Under the pieces are notes generated by a model that was given only the letters and a program-made list of their open reading frames with translations, ran no database searches and was not told where the DNA came from. A stretch of DNA of 64,000 nucleotides. Source: Lycium barbarum. Taxonomy: Eukaryota; Streptophyta; Magnoliopsida; Solanales; Solanaceae. Position numbers and translations under genes: made by a program. The stretch lies in NCBI RefSeq assembly GCF_019175385.1, contig NC_083337.1:46290938-46354937 (forward strand), read 5' to 3'. This document shows, piece by piece, positions 1-11,255 of this stretch. Within the stretch, counting starts at the first letter, position 1, and the number at the start of each line of letters is the position of its first letter.

Positions 1-1275
1 ATGGCCGACTGGCGCATGTGAACCTGGCCCCGTAGGGCGTACAGATGCCAAAGATCCAGCTACCGACCCTGATGGCTGGGTCCTACCTCTACCATGTACT
101 GAGGGGCAATCACGCATAATATGGCCTGGCCGACAACATGAATAGCAATCATCTGAACCAAATCGGCATCGACCCCAATGCATCTTCCCACACTGGGAAC
201 ACGGTGGTACGGGTGGCCTTGACTGGCCCAAATCACCTCTGAACTGAGGTCCTGTATAACTCGGACTCGGCCCTGAACGAGCAGATCTATCAAGGCCCTG
301 GCCTGAAAACCGTGGAGGTGGACTGGTCATAGAATAGCCTGAATGGCTGGGAAGCTGCTGTCTGTGTCCACCCCTGGACTCGCTCCTCGAACCCGAAGGT
401 CTGGCCCTCTTGTTATGGCCCCTATCTTGTTCACGTTCATTTCTCCGCTGCTGTAGGTGTTCCTCTAATTCCTGAGCATGTGCCTGAATGCGTGCAATAT
501 CCATGCCATCCTGAAGGGATGCAGTTAAGCATTTATCCATCAAGTGTGGCCCTAGGACTTTCACAAACCGGTGCACCCGATCGCCCATATCCGCTACCGT
601 GGCCGAAGCATACCTAGCCAAGGAATTGAAGCGAAGACTATACTCTGTAGCACTCATGCTACCTTGCCTCAAATTCAAGAATTTATCTGCCCTAGCTCGC
701 CGAACTTCCGGAGGCATATAATGACGGAGAAAAGCATCAACAAACTCTTGCCATACCGGTGGAGGTGCATTGGCTCTCCGCGAAGCCATCCAAACCGTAT
801 ACCACTGGATTGAGACATCCCTCAATCTATATGACGTTAGCTCCACCGATTCGGTGTCTGAAGCATGTATCAACCGGAGCGTCCTTAGCATACCATCAAT
901 AAAGTCCTGGGGATCCTCCTCCAGTTTCGACCCAAAGAATTCCGGGGGTTTCAAAGCAATGAAGTCACGGGCCCTTGCACTAATAGTCCTGTCACCTTGC
1001 CCTGCGCTTGGCCTCTGAGTCTGGGCCACAACCAACTGAGTCAACAAATTAATGGCCTCTCTCACGTCTTAGCCCGAAGCATTCGGTGGAGGAGCTGGAG
1101 CTGGGGCTGAGGCTCCCACGTTCTCCTCGGTAATAGGCACTGTCTGGGAGGACTGAGATTGAGCCGCACTCTGGGACTCATCTTCCTCTACTACCGGTGG
1201 CGGTGCTCTTTCAGCCCGCTTTTCTGCCACCGTCTTGCCCTTTTGGGCTGCTGTAGCCTTTTTCTTTTTAGGCAT
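1..1275 (-). pseudogene. Element C gag, degraded, C-terminus outside window
   Basis: The start codon is taken at 1275 (MPKKKKATAAQKGK, a basic N-terminus typical of Tekay gag). An in-frame stop near 1066-1068 interrupts it. The retrotransposon-gag core then follows with recognisable segments such as FVDAFLRHYMPPEVRRARAD and LNLRQGSMSATEYS. Near 100-165 is a zinc knuckle CYSCCRPGHIMRDCP, in which the four metal ligands C-x2-C-x4-H-x4-C are kept. The protein would package genomic RNA. The bases just before the start read TATTTCAG|AG, like a 3' splice site. Non-functional because of internal stops. Confidence 0.8.
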
Positions 1276-1469
1276 CTCTGAAATACACAACACACGATTT
1301 AGGAACAACAATTTCTTACATCATAGCTCTATCACACGATTCTTATGAAGAAAGAAGCTCATATATTCCTAAGATGTCCGCAGCTTCTCGTTTATAAGTG
1401 TGGCGCGCAACACACCCATAACCAAGACTCTACTAGACACGGCTCGTAGACACATCCTAGGACTGAACT

Positions 1470-1481
1470 GCTCTGATACCA
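1470..1481 (-). other. Primer binding site of element C (tRNA-iMet)
   Basis: On the minus strand the 12 bases read TGGTATCAGAGC, the complement of the 3' end of plant initiator Met tRNA. It lies four bases inside the LTR terminus, as expected for reverse-transcription priming. The same site occurs in elements A and D. Confidence 0.92.
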
Positions 1482-1485
1482 CTTT

Positions 1486-3822
1486 TGTCACGACTCGTCT
1501 CGGGGTCGCGACGAGCACCCGGTGCTAACCCACCCGAGCACCCTCTTAGCTTACTCTTATACTTACATCTAGGTGAGCCACATAATTATACATGCATTTT
1601 CATTCATTCGTCAACTAGTCCCATATGGACAACCGCACATTTATATCATCATAGGAATTTATGCCACATCAATATACATGGGCCAACGTGGCCGACAAAA
1701 TGATATACAAAACATAGGCCGACAAGGCCAAACACATCTACCCACGCACACACATGTCTACGAGCCTCTAAGAGTATAACATATCACATTAGCGGGACAG
1801 GACCCCGCTATGCCCATAATTATATACACAAAAGAATGAGTACCCAAAAGATATGGCTCCGAAGGAAATGGAGCTCTCTATGTAATCTCCGAATAGGCAG
1901 CTAAGGATCAAGTCTGTCTCCCTGTGCACCTGTGGGATGACGCAGCGTCCACAAACAAAAGGACGACAGTACGAAGAATGTACTGAGTATGTAAAGCATG
2001 ATCAACATCAATATAGAAGCATAATAGATATCATATGAAGATAGCATAGGAGTGGAGACAATAATATCATCATCATCATATCGCTTACTTGCATACATCG
2101 TCGTTCGTATTCCATAACAATACTCGTACCATACTTGTGCTCATATTCGTATACATGCCCCTATTCGCATTCATATACATAGTCTTTTCACATTCATATT
2201 CATATTATATACATATCCATACACTTATATACATACATAGCATTTACATAGCATACCCGACCTCATAGGATCGGTGTTTCATACATGCTTAGCCAACCAA
2301 GGCTCAAGATCATACATACCTGGATTTACCAAGGCATCAGGGTTATCCGTACCTTCTGCAGAAGTGCGCGCACGTTACGTAATCATATACATACTTCATA
2401 CATAGTTATATACAAATAGTCTTACCTGGCATCATAAGCTCGGGGTCTTATCATAGCCCTTCATAGGCACACATACACATATATCGTAGCTCGTAAGCAT
2501 CTCTAGTCTCATTTTACTCTCAGCATCATTACTATCCTCATCATTGTCGTTACATTTACATTATAGACTTACTCGTCATACGAGGAACGTAGTATAAGCA
2601 TAGTACATATCAAGGGTCGTGAGCTTATAAGCTCGGAATGTCAACCATGTGAAGACAACATACTCATATAGAGAAATTTAGGAATTTGGCCAAGAACCAT
2701 GCCTTATGAAAGAAGGGTTAGCCTTACATACCTTTCCGTCGAACTATTCTACACTTGCACGTTCCCTTCCAATGCTAGCGTTTCTACCTTCATTAATATC
2801 ATAACAATGACCATTAGTCATTCACATTATCCACATTATCTAGATTCCTCAATTTGCCTCTAATCCACCCACATTCATGGTCATAACCCCCATCTTCGTC
2901 CATTCGTCTAAAGTGTTTAGTTCATGATCTTAATACCATTTATAACACATTCATATCACAACACAACAACATTCATATCTCAATTCAAACTATTTCTCAA
3001 AATGTCACTATTCATCATTCATGACCTAGTTGACCACATTTTCTACAATCCATGTATTTTAATTCTCCAATCCTTAAACATCTTGTAAAAATCATGAATC
3101 TAACCTTAGAAGTTGTAGGAACAAGCTTTGGTTGGTAATACTCTTCTTTGAGCAAAACCCTAGTTTTTCTCCATTTGGATTCCTTGACTTGGATGATCCT
3201 TGATGATTCCCTTATCCTTGATTCACTTGTCTTAATGTTATTGATGGCTTATAATCCTTGAAAACTCATACAATAATTGTAGAGAGAAGTTCTAGAGAGA
3301 AGTGGTGTAATGTTGTACTGAAATAAAATAAGTCTTGATCTTCATATTTAATGAATTGGAAAATCTGTGCTGGGTGAACAGTGGTTGTCCATGGAGGTTT
3401 ACGGTCCGTATTTCAGTTTACGGACCGTCCCTCGTGGTCGTTTTGAAGCTTAAGCAGAACCAGAAACTTTGGCCTGCATGCATGGTGATTTACGACCATG
3501 GTTTACGGGCCGTAAATCACTTTACGGATCCACCAGGTCGTATTTTAGCCATTTCCTCAGCTGGCAGAAAGTTGAAGTTGAACATGCCAGTTTACGACGT
3601 CAAGTTTACGGATCGTATTGCACTTTACGGTCCGTATTTTGCACTATACGACCACTGGGCAGTTTTGCCAACTTTCAATTTTTCTCATTTCTCGACTTTT
3701 CATTCTAATCATCCACATCCCTTTACATACATTTCCCATGAAACATTATACACTCGCACTCCTCGCACACATCATTAGTTCATTTACTTGCGTACCAACG
3801 GGAAATTTTCTGAGGTGTAACA
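1486..3822 (-). repeat. Element C 5' LTR (2.3 kb)
   Basis: The plus-strand ends are TGTCACGACTC and TGAGGTGTAACA, so in element orientation it begins TGTTACACCTC and ends GAGTCGTGACA, the usual Tekay termini. It contains a palindrome array (3398-3645), a TATA-like TTAAATATG stretch near 3344-3352 on the minus strand and a CAGTAC/GTACTG dyad at 1967-1985. It also has a CAG|GT donor-like site whose GT is at 1928-1929. Short open frames inside it (for example 147 codons at 3335-3778) cross the promoter array and are not genes. Confidence 0.9.
3398..3645 (-). promoter_or_regulatory. Palindrome array in the C LTR, TTTACGGnCCGTAAA type
   Basis: Several full or partial copies of TTTACGG(T/A/G)CCGTAAA occur, for example 3398-3410, 3416-3430, 3501-3518, 3604-3616 and 3633-3645. 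The most complete is GTTTACGGGCCGTAAATC at 3501. The array starts about 45 bp upstream, in element sense, of the TATA-like motif at 3344-3352. This position suggests proximal promoter elements; the binding factor is unknown. Confidence 0.6.
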
Positions 3823-3948
3823 AATAGACTGGGTGGGAAAGTGATCAGGTAATAGTGAGCTTAGCGATGGAAACGGTGGCGGAGGCTTCATTGTTTCATC
3901 AGGCGCCTTTCGGGCAGCATTAGCAGCTTTGTTTTGCGCAACTTCCTC

Positions 3949-5730
3949 TTACAGGTCGGCAATTTTCTTAAACATCATTTTTATGACGTCCTCTATAGGT
4001 GAGAACTCATGCAATTCTCGAAGAGGTGAACCTCTGAGAGTGATGTCAGTTGAAGCAGTCTCCTTCTCGGAAGTACCTTTGAGAGTGATGTCAGTTGGAG
4101 CAGTCTCCTTCTCGAAAGTACCACTCATTTTTGCTTTGCCTTTATCTTGTTGGGATAAGGATGCTATTGCAGCTTTGGATCTCGTGAAGTATGCCAGTGT
4201 GAACACGAATCAACCGCTTTTTCTATAAGAAAAGAATAGATCAATAGCAAACAGAGTTAGTTCGTTAGGTAATAGAAGATAATTAAGATATCACACATAA
4301 ATGGCAGTTAAAAACACTTAGAAAACAAATAATAATATGTTTGCTTTAAATGCTCAATCGACCTCTTATACCGGGTCTTCGGTACTTGATCTTTGTTAAG
4401 TGGGGAAAATATAATATTAATAATATATAAGGACTGAACCTTGACGTAGACTGCCTATGTATCCCTCCGTGGGAAATCAGATCGTTCCGTAGTTCGGTTT
4501 ACATAAGATAAGACTCCCTACCTTAAAACCTACCCGTGACCAGGCCAGATAAGGGCTTCCTGCGTATCCTTCCTCGGGACATCAGGTAGGTGTAGTTCTG
4601 TTTACATAAAATAGGGGGGACAAATCTATATTAAGTAAAAAAAATGGGACCCCTAGAACTACCCAAAAGGTGACCTTTCTTTTGAGGTCAAAACAGGTTG
4701 TTTGTCCGTTCAAACCTTTCCCGGCCCTAAAGGCCCTAAATTCTAACATCGAGGCGGGAGCACCAACCAAATGACACCTTTTTGGACTAGGTTCTCCACC
4801 TCAAACTTGAATTCCTCGTATTCTTCTATGTAGTGCTCCAAAGCTCCAGAATGATACAGACACATTTTGCGGTGGCCAACCCCTTCAGTTTGAGCCCTTC
4901 TAGTTCTGATGGGGCTAATCTTTCCAATGTTGACTAACTTCTGGAACATGCTGGCGTAAGAGTCCTTAAATACTGTAAAGTCATAATGCCAGATATGATT
5001 GCTCAGCATAATCCCTTCGGTTGAGGAGATATTGTCGTGGACTAAAAGTGACTTTGGGCCCCACATGTTGGTGATGCTTTTCTTATTTATCAGCTCGATA
5101 AGCCTTTTCTTGAAGGCCAAACATTCATTGATGGTGTACCCTGCTTGATCATGGTGAAAAGGGCATCTCTTGTATGGGAAGACCGGGGCACACGGTGGCA
5201 ACATGTCGAAGCTGATACTAACTTTCCCTCTGCTTCGAAACTTGATCATCATTTCCTCGCTTGTTACGTGCTTAGGTGAGATGCGGTAGGGACAATACAA
5301 CGCCTTGAGCGCAATATCCCACCATTCGCACGAAGCTGGTCGGACATACTCTATCTATTTATCGGGTTCTTCCCTGGGACTTGATGGCGCAACAGAAGTC
5401 CCTTCCCTTTTTGGGATTAATGGTGCAGCGGAGGTAGCCTCCCTTGATGGCCAAGTGGGCTCCTGCAGGTCCGATTCCATTTCTTCCTCCTCAGAATCCT
5501 CCATTATCGGGATGTATTCAGGAAGGATTTCTTTTCCCTTGTCTAGGATATTCTCTCCTTGAGTTTCAGTTGGTTCCTTGGGCAGACTTTCACCGAATCC
5601 ATCAACTCATCAGCCTCTTTGATCTTGGCCTTGACTGCTCAGATTTGCTTTTTGAGGTCCTGAATCTTTTGGCGAAGTGAGACCTCATTCTTTCTCATAG
5701 CTTCCAGCTCTGGTGCGTTCTTGGTGTTCA
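3949..5730 (-). pseudogene. Element B gag-like ORF with CCHC-type motifs, broken
   Basis: The likely start near 5730 (MNTKNAPELEAMRKNE) opens a charged, coiled-coil-like stretch with stops. A long readable part is at 5300-4743 (185 codons). It carries two knuckle-like repeats, CPFHHDQAGYTINEC and CLYHSGALEHYIEEY; the last Cys of the second is replaced by Tyr. Such paired C-x2-H...H-x4-C modules are typical of gag in plant Ogre/Tat-type elements. A last piece at 4206-3949 is Ser/Thr/Lys-rich. Between them, 4207-4742 holds two diverged copies of a motif with TATCC(C/T)TCC and TTTACATAA (4450-4510 and 4556-4612). The 3' part is cut by element C. Confidence 0.6.
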
Positions 5731-6100
5731 TATTTAGATTCTGAGAAGGTTGCTAGACTTAGTATGGGTATTTTCTGTTCATTATTTTTCTTTGGGGGGA
5801 GTGGACGGCACTTGAGATTAATTAGGCATTTAAGCGAGACATATGAAAGCAAGTAAGTTACATAAAGCAGTTTATAAAATTACACTACTCGCGTTCCTAG
5901 GCATACTAATCGTTTGAAACATAAATGTGCCTTTTGAATCAAACCATTGCCCCATAATCATTAATAATAATACTCTTCCCCAATGGGGTATAAAAGACAA
6001 AGTAAAGACAGTGCATAAAGTAAATCAACAAAAGAGCCCTCCAGTGGTGGATGATGAAGCCCGATCGATCGGTCATGGCCTTCTTTGCCTTTTGGAGGGT

Positions 6101-7609
6101 AGTCTAGATATCAAGATGGGGTGATGTCAAAGTGGCTTCCATCAGAATTCCCTTCTGTGTAAAATTCAGTGGAGCAATGTCATCTAAAGTCTTCTTCATC
6201 CGGTCATCGAGTTCAACCAAACAGTCATTAGTAAGCTCTAACTCATGTCTCAGACTCTCTATGACGGCTTTGTCATGCTCAATCTTCTCCAAATTCTTGG
6301 CATCTCTATTGTCAGCTATCCTCTAAACCAAACGGGCTCGAATCTCGGCTTGTGAATCCTTATCTTGCACACAACTGTAGAGAATAGGTCTGGGAGGAAG
6401 TGTAGCTTGTAAGTCTGCCGTCAACCAATCTTTATACTCCACAACACAACCCGGACGAAACCTATCTTCGGCTAAGGTATCGGGACCCCAAATCATGCGA
6501 TCATTCCATTCTTGTATGCAATCCAAAGCCTTTAGCGGACTATCAATGTCATAGTCAATGATAAAATATCCCATTCCTCTGACCTAGGGTACGACTTGAA
6601 TCCTCTCAAATTGTCTCAAGACGCTAGCAGGCGCATAAGGGCGAATCCCTCAGATTCCCATAAGCAGTAAGAATGGATACTTTCTACCCTTAACAACAAC
6701 TTTATCGGACTCGAAGTCATGGACCATCCATTGAATGCTTTCTTCTCTCAACTTGGAAAAGGTGAATGTCCACCTTTGTCTATTTTGTTCCCCAAAGCTC
6801 AGGTAAAAATCCAGAAGGCCATCCCTTTCGGCTGGCTTACTTAGGTACTGTTCACCCCTAACTTTGATCATATGCTTAAGGATCCACCATTGTAGGAGTA
6901 GGTTACATCCTTGGAAGTATTTGTAATGGTTTCGGCAGAGGCTCAAGGCTCGGTACAAGTAGGCTAGGATGATTGGGGTTAGGTCAATGTATTTAGTTTC
7001 TTCTTGTTGGGTTATGTCGTAGAAGATGGCATTGGTAATTGAAATGAGTCGAGTGTCCATGGCTAATGACCAATCTTTGGAAAAACCCATGGTTCGCAGA
7101 AAGCAAATGGCGAAAGCTAAAGGTCTGGCAGCCGTCCATTCGGCATAAGTCTTGAACTCCCCAGGATGTTCCACAAATCCACTTGGGCTTCCAAACCTTT
7201 TGTATGACTCTCTAAAGGGTATGGTTGGACAATATGCCTAATTGGCATAGTTTAAAGAAAACATTTTGCAACTTTGGGAGTAGGTGTATTTTTCTACGAT
7301 TAAGGCATTTTAGTCGGGTTTCTTTCTTCTTTTCAATCCCGAACCTACACTAGTCAACACATCCCTGAACTCCTCTAAGGTAGGCGTCATCTCGATATCG
7401 TCCCCAAATCGGAAAACCATCCCATCTTTGTCCTAAAACCCAGTAATTACTTCTATTAATTCCTTGCAACCCGTCATAGTCATAATGGATGTCAGATTTC
7501 CTAAATGACACGAAATCCCCTTTTTCTCATCCGGGGACATTTGGCTCCACCAAATACGCAGCAACTCTGGCGTAGTTAAAACCATGTCAAAATTCAAGTT
7601 GATTGACAT
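6101..7609 (-). pseudogene. Element B DUF7745-like ORF, several stops
   Basis: The ATG at 7609 is directly preceded by TTTTGTTTTGTAG, a good 3' splice acceptor in form. The frame has stops (near 7435, 7305, 6647 and 6585) but reads through about 500 codons. Recognisable blocks are FRFGDDIEMTPTLEEF (about 7415-7370) and the 7174-6650 section with FAICFLRTMGFSKDW, YIDLTPIILAYLYRAL and GCNLLLQWWILKHM. These match the plant transposon-associated DUF7745-type domain as I recall it (not checked). The C-terminal section (6292-6104) is predicted coiled coil with many E, L, K and D residues. Function unknown; it sits upstream of gag in such elements. Confidence 0.6.
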
Positions 7610-8149
7610 CTACAAAACAAAACTTAAGGTTAATTCCCCCCACTCCCACTAGGAAATGGTTTCATTCATAGGCAGATTACTTGTTTCAAAATAGCCCATA
7701 ATATGAGATACGATGTTTTTCGGGTCATAGACCGTACTTGACATGGGGTAGTCTTCCTATCGGGTTTGGATACGTCTATAATATCCAAACCACCCGGTCT
7801 ACTTCATGTTTGGATTTGGCGTAGCTTTAACCTAGGCATATGTAAGAGTGGGCTTTTGAATTGTCCTTGGACCCGAGCGGACTACTTGGGGTGAACCGTT
7901 GTCGGCCGTTGGGTGACCGCACACCAACTTAACATTCAACATGTTCCAAAGAAAGGGTATTTCGGTTTTTTAGTGAAAGCTAGACTGCGATCCCCCGTGT
8001 CCCCTTTGAAACCATGTTTTTTGCCAGGAGTGGCGGAGTTTATGATATGAAATGAATGACAGTTATAATTTTGGAAATTAAACATATAATCAAATAAATA
8101 CAATTAAAATAACATTATATTGAAACCCTTATGGTTAGAACCTAGAAAA
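7610..8149 (-). other. Element B untranslated leader between PBS and first ORF
   Basis: About 540 bp with no coding frame. It contains a purine-rich GGGAGTGGGGGGAATT block (minus strand, 7637-7652) and ends in the acceptor-like TTTTGTAG before the ATG at 7609. I see no other feature. Confidence 0.4.
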
Positions 8150-8167
8150 TCCCCAACAGAGTCGCCA
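8150..8167 (-). other. Primer binding site of element B (tRNA-Arg type)
   Basis: The minus strand reads TGGCGACTCTGTTGGGGA, two bases after the LTR terminus (GAACCGTAACA). PBSs of this sequence type, assigned to tRNA-Arg, are known from Ogre elements. This is the main reason for calling B Ogre-like. Confidence 0.75.
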
Positions 8168-8169
8168 TA

Positions 8170-8702
8170 TGTTACGGTTCACTTTTATGCGGGCGCATAA
8201 AAACTACTAAGAGGTTGTTCGTGCTCTAATTGGATTTTAGTATTTCAGAGTCGCCACCTAATTTATTAAGGGAAATTAGGAACACCGGGTAAATAATTTA
8301 TTCAAGCAAAAGGAAAATATTTTGGTACCAAAGTTTGAGGTAAGGGTTCTGGTGATCCCCTAGGGAAGGTTTTACACACCCTAGTATTAAAGATCCATAG
8401 AATACAGCTGACCTACTAGCTTTAATGTGTGATTAATATATTTGTTTTGCTAAAATGGTTAACTTTCCACAAAAATATCATTCATTCTTTATCATAAACT
8501 CAAGCAAAAATTTGGCAAAAATGTCCCCTTTAGAAAAGGGGTTTTGGGTTTAAAAATCCGCATAAGTGTTCAACTCACTTTATTGCCAGACTAGGACGCA
8601 CCTGAGATTTCTCCCAAGTAGAGTCACTACTATTCTAGTCCTAATAAAATAGGTTTAGTACTTATGGGTTTTGTTATAATATAGGAAAGTATGGAGTATA
8701 TT
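8170..8702 (-). repeat. Element B 5' LTR, U5 end (fragment 1 of 4)
   Basis: The plus-strand terminus is TGTTACGGTTCAC. The LTR is interrupted at 8703 by the 3' LTR of element A and resumes at 18156. It is AT-rich and has no coding potential. Confidence 0.7.
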
Positions 8703-10890
8703 TGTCACGACCCAGCTAGGGGCCATGACGGGTACCCGGGGCTAGCCACCGAGCACCACTCGTGCTACTACTCATCTTGCTCATTTTATGGTCTTTTATC
8801 GGCTTTATATTCAAATTGTAGGAAAATCATATTTTATATGGAAACATAAATACTTTTTAAATACATTTGCCTCTCGGCCATCAAAATAACATATACACAT
8901 AATAGCATCTCGTGAGACCATCTAACCCACACTGCGCATCTACGAGCCTCTACTGGAGTACTAAACATAAGGACGGGACAAGACCCCGTCATTCCCAAAG
9001 ATACATATACATGAATATACACAAAAGAATCGTCATAAGCACCTCCGAACAAAGGAGTGCTTTCATTCGGCTGACAGCTACTGCTGGTTTGGGTCGAGCT
9101 CTCCTCCCTGTCTACCTGTGGGCATGAACACAGGGTCCAAGGAAAACGAACGTCAGTACGAACATTGTACTGAGTATGAGAGGCATAAACAAAGAAATAG
9201 CACAATGACATAAAGGAAATACCAATATGGAACATCTATATCTAACTGTCATGTAAGAAAGAATTAAGTCATGCTGTCTTGCTCATACTCGTCATCATAT
9301 CATGTATGCATAAAGTATAAGCTTCTCGTCCATATCAGATCGGTGTGATAATCATAACATTTGCCTGCATCCAGGCCTCCCGCGTCCGGGGTATCATCTC
9401 ATGCCGCCCACTAGTGGTGTCTACCCATGCCATTTGGCCATGGTGTATCGTATAGCTGCCCGCCTTAGCGGTGACTGCCCGGCCAACTAGGCGCGGTGTT
9501 ATATCATCATCATACACGCTCATCATAATATACTTATCGTAACATACTCATCATAATACATGCATAAGGCTTATGACCAACTTTACTTTATCGGGGTTAC
9601 GTAAGGTCGTGATCCCCCGATTTCATTATGGAGCAATTATCGACATTCTGCCTCACCTTGAAGGAACTAACATATAAGGTGAGTGTGAGCAATAAATAAC
9701 ATCATGACATTTTAGGATCATCATTTCATATCTCTTATCTTATATTACCGTTCATAGATGTAGGTTTTTAGCTTTCCGGAATATAGGAACTCATGAAGAG
9801 GAGGAAAATTATGCTATGAGATTCATGCCATTAGAAAGAAGGGACTAGCCTCACTTACCTTTGACGTTTAACTAAGCTATCGTTCGCTTGTTCTCCTTCG
9901 ATATCGCGTTTCTACCTTCAAAAGAGAATTCGCATTTACGTTAGTTAATCGACTATAAGAACGCGCTACTATTTCTAGAGGAAATTGGGCGGCACTTCCT
10001 TTGGTTATACTACTTTTCCCATATTCTATATCAACTACCAAACATTCATAATTCAATCCAACTATCATTCAATTATGGCACTATTCACATTTTATGGCCC
10101 ATTTACTACACTCTTCCATAATCCAAGTGTTTCAATGTTTTAATACTTCAATCATCATGAGAAGGTCATCAAACTTACCTTAGATGTTGTAGGAACGAGC
10201 CTTGAGTAGCAATACTCTTCTATACCAAAAACCCTATTTCACTTCCTTTGCAATTTCTTGGTGTAGATGAACTTTGATGTGATTCTTACACTTGATTTCA
10301 TGGATTTGATGTTATTGACCTTGATTTTCCTTTGGTCCTCTTGAATTCTTGTGAATGAAGTGTTTAGAGTGTTCTAGAGACTTCTTGAGTCGTGTAGATG
10401 AGAAATGAATAAATGGGCTTAGGTTCCCTTTTAATAACTCAAAACTTGATTTTTATTGAACAGTAGTCGGGTGCACAGTGGCCGTAAACCCAGTTTACAG
10501 GCCGTATTCTGGTTTACGGTCCGTCCTTCACGACCGTATTTAAGCATATCAGAAACAGAAAGGTTTGCTGGAGTCATGGTGGTTTACGGTCACAGTTTAC
10601 GGGCCGTATTTTGATTTACGGTCCGTATTCTGAGTCGTATTTAACCATTTCGTCGTTTGGCAGAAAGTTGAAGTTTTTGGAATGTTGAAGGACGATGGTA
10701 GTTTACGGTCCGTAAACCACTTTACGGGTCGTATTCTATTTTACGACCCACTGCGTCGAAGTGCAAATCTGTACTTTCTCATTTCCAACATTCATAAATA
10801 GTCATTCTCTTCTTAGTAAAACATCGCACACTCATACACTTCGTTGGTCTACTCGTTGTACGTTCACGGAGAAATTTCCGAGGTGTAACA
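8703..10890 (-). repeat. Element A 3' LTR (2188 bp)
   Basis: The plus-strand ends are TGTCACGACCC and GAGGTGTAACA-type. It contains the palindrome array 10483-10745 and a TATA-like GAGTTATTAAAAGGG (minus strand, 10440-10426). It also holds a hairpin with arms CTCACCTT (9652-9659) and AAGGTGAG (9676-9683), the dyad CAGTAC/GTACTG at 9154-9172, and a CAG|GT site whose GT is at 9114-9115. The 5' LTR copy shows roughly 2-3 percent difference by eye in the stretches I compared. Confidence 0.93.
10483..10745 (-). promoter_or_regulatory. Palindrome array in the A 3' LTR
   Basis: There are about eight full or partial TTTACGGnCCGTAAA units. The best copy, at 10701-10717, reads GTTTACGGTCCGTAAAC, a perfect odd palindrome. 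Others are at 10512-10524, 10582-10590, 10594-10608 and 10614-10627. The element-sense TATA-like sequence lies about 45 bp downstream (10440-10426). The array in the C LTR has the same position and motif. Confidence 0.65.
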
Positions 10891-10927
10891 TTCTTCCCCC
10901 CTTTTGGAACATTCGTCTCCGAATGTT
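10891..10927 (-). other. Element A polypurine tract and adjacent hairpin
   Basis: Minus-strand AAAAGGGGGGAAGAA abuts the 3' LTR and would prime plus-strand synthesis. Just upstream, arms AACATTCG (10908-10915) and CGAATGTT (10920-10927) form an 8-bp perfect stem with a 4-nt loop. The same stem is present in D (31913-31932) and, in another sequence, in G. Confidence 0.8.
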
Positions 10928-11093
10928 AAGTCATTGGGGATTCTAGAAAAATTTCGCCAGAGTTTTCCCTGTAATTTGGCACTACCAACTTGTCACAACA
11001 TCCCATAATATCATCGCTTCACAGACCTACATCACAACATCGACGTATCTATGGCCACACGCGACCAAAAGCATGAAAATAAACACACATACC

Positions 11094-11255
11094 TTATATC
11101 GCTGGCGTTTCATTTTGAATCTCCTCTGGGGGTTGGAATAATTGCAGGTACTTGGACTTCGTCTTCTCTTCTGCCTCCCAAGTCATTTCTTCCCGATTGT
11201 TGTTTCGCCATAAGACTTTGACTGAAGCTACCTCTTTATTTCGGAGTCTTCGTAC
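11094..11255 (-). pseudogene. Element A chromodomain tail
   Basis: After the stop at 11256-11258 the frame continues with VRRLRNKEVASVKVLWRNNN and REEMTWEAEE, ending at 11094. This is the C-terminal chromodomain of Tekay integrases, which directs integration to heterochromatin marks. The stop separates it from the integrase. Confidence 0.75.

Larger units (their letters stand above)
1..3822 (-). mobile_element. Element C: Ty3/gypsy chromovirus (Tekay/Del-like), 5' portion
   Basis: The visible part is, in element order, the 5' LTR (3822 down to 1486), an initiator-Met-tRNA primer binding site and a degraded gag running off the left edge. The LTR shows TG...CA ends and the gag has a CCHC zinc knuckle. 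The insertion lies inside element B, whose Ogre-like coding sequence resumes at 3823. The 5 bp next to the LTR is AATAG (3823-3827). If the insertion is intact, the same 5 bp should flank the 3' LTR, which is outside the window. Lineage assignment rests on LTR length above 2 kb, PBS type and gag similarity to element A; it is an inference. Confidence 0.85.
3823..8702 (-). mobile_element. Element B: Ogre-like Ty3/gypsy, coding part and U5
   Basis: This is the internal region of a minus-strand element lying between insertions C and A. In element order: U5 (8702-8170), a PBS of tRNA-Arg type (8167-8150), a leader of about 540 bp, a DUF7745-like ORF (7609-6101), and a second gag-like ORF (about 5730-3949) cut by C at 3822. 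The rest of its 5' LTR is scattered across 18156-21318, 23769-24434 and 57908-58483. Long LTRs, a tRNA-Arg PBS and an extra ORF before gag match the Ogre/Tat group as I know it. Protease, RT and integrase would lie left of C, outside the window. Confidence 0.7.

Noticed and set aside
3335..3778. 147-codon plus-strand ORF
   Set aside because: It runs across the palindrome array in the antisense of a proven LTR; no domain; a by-product of the repeats.
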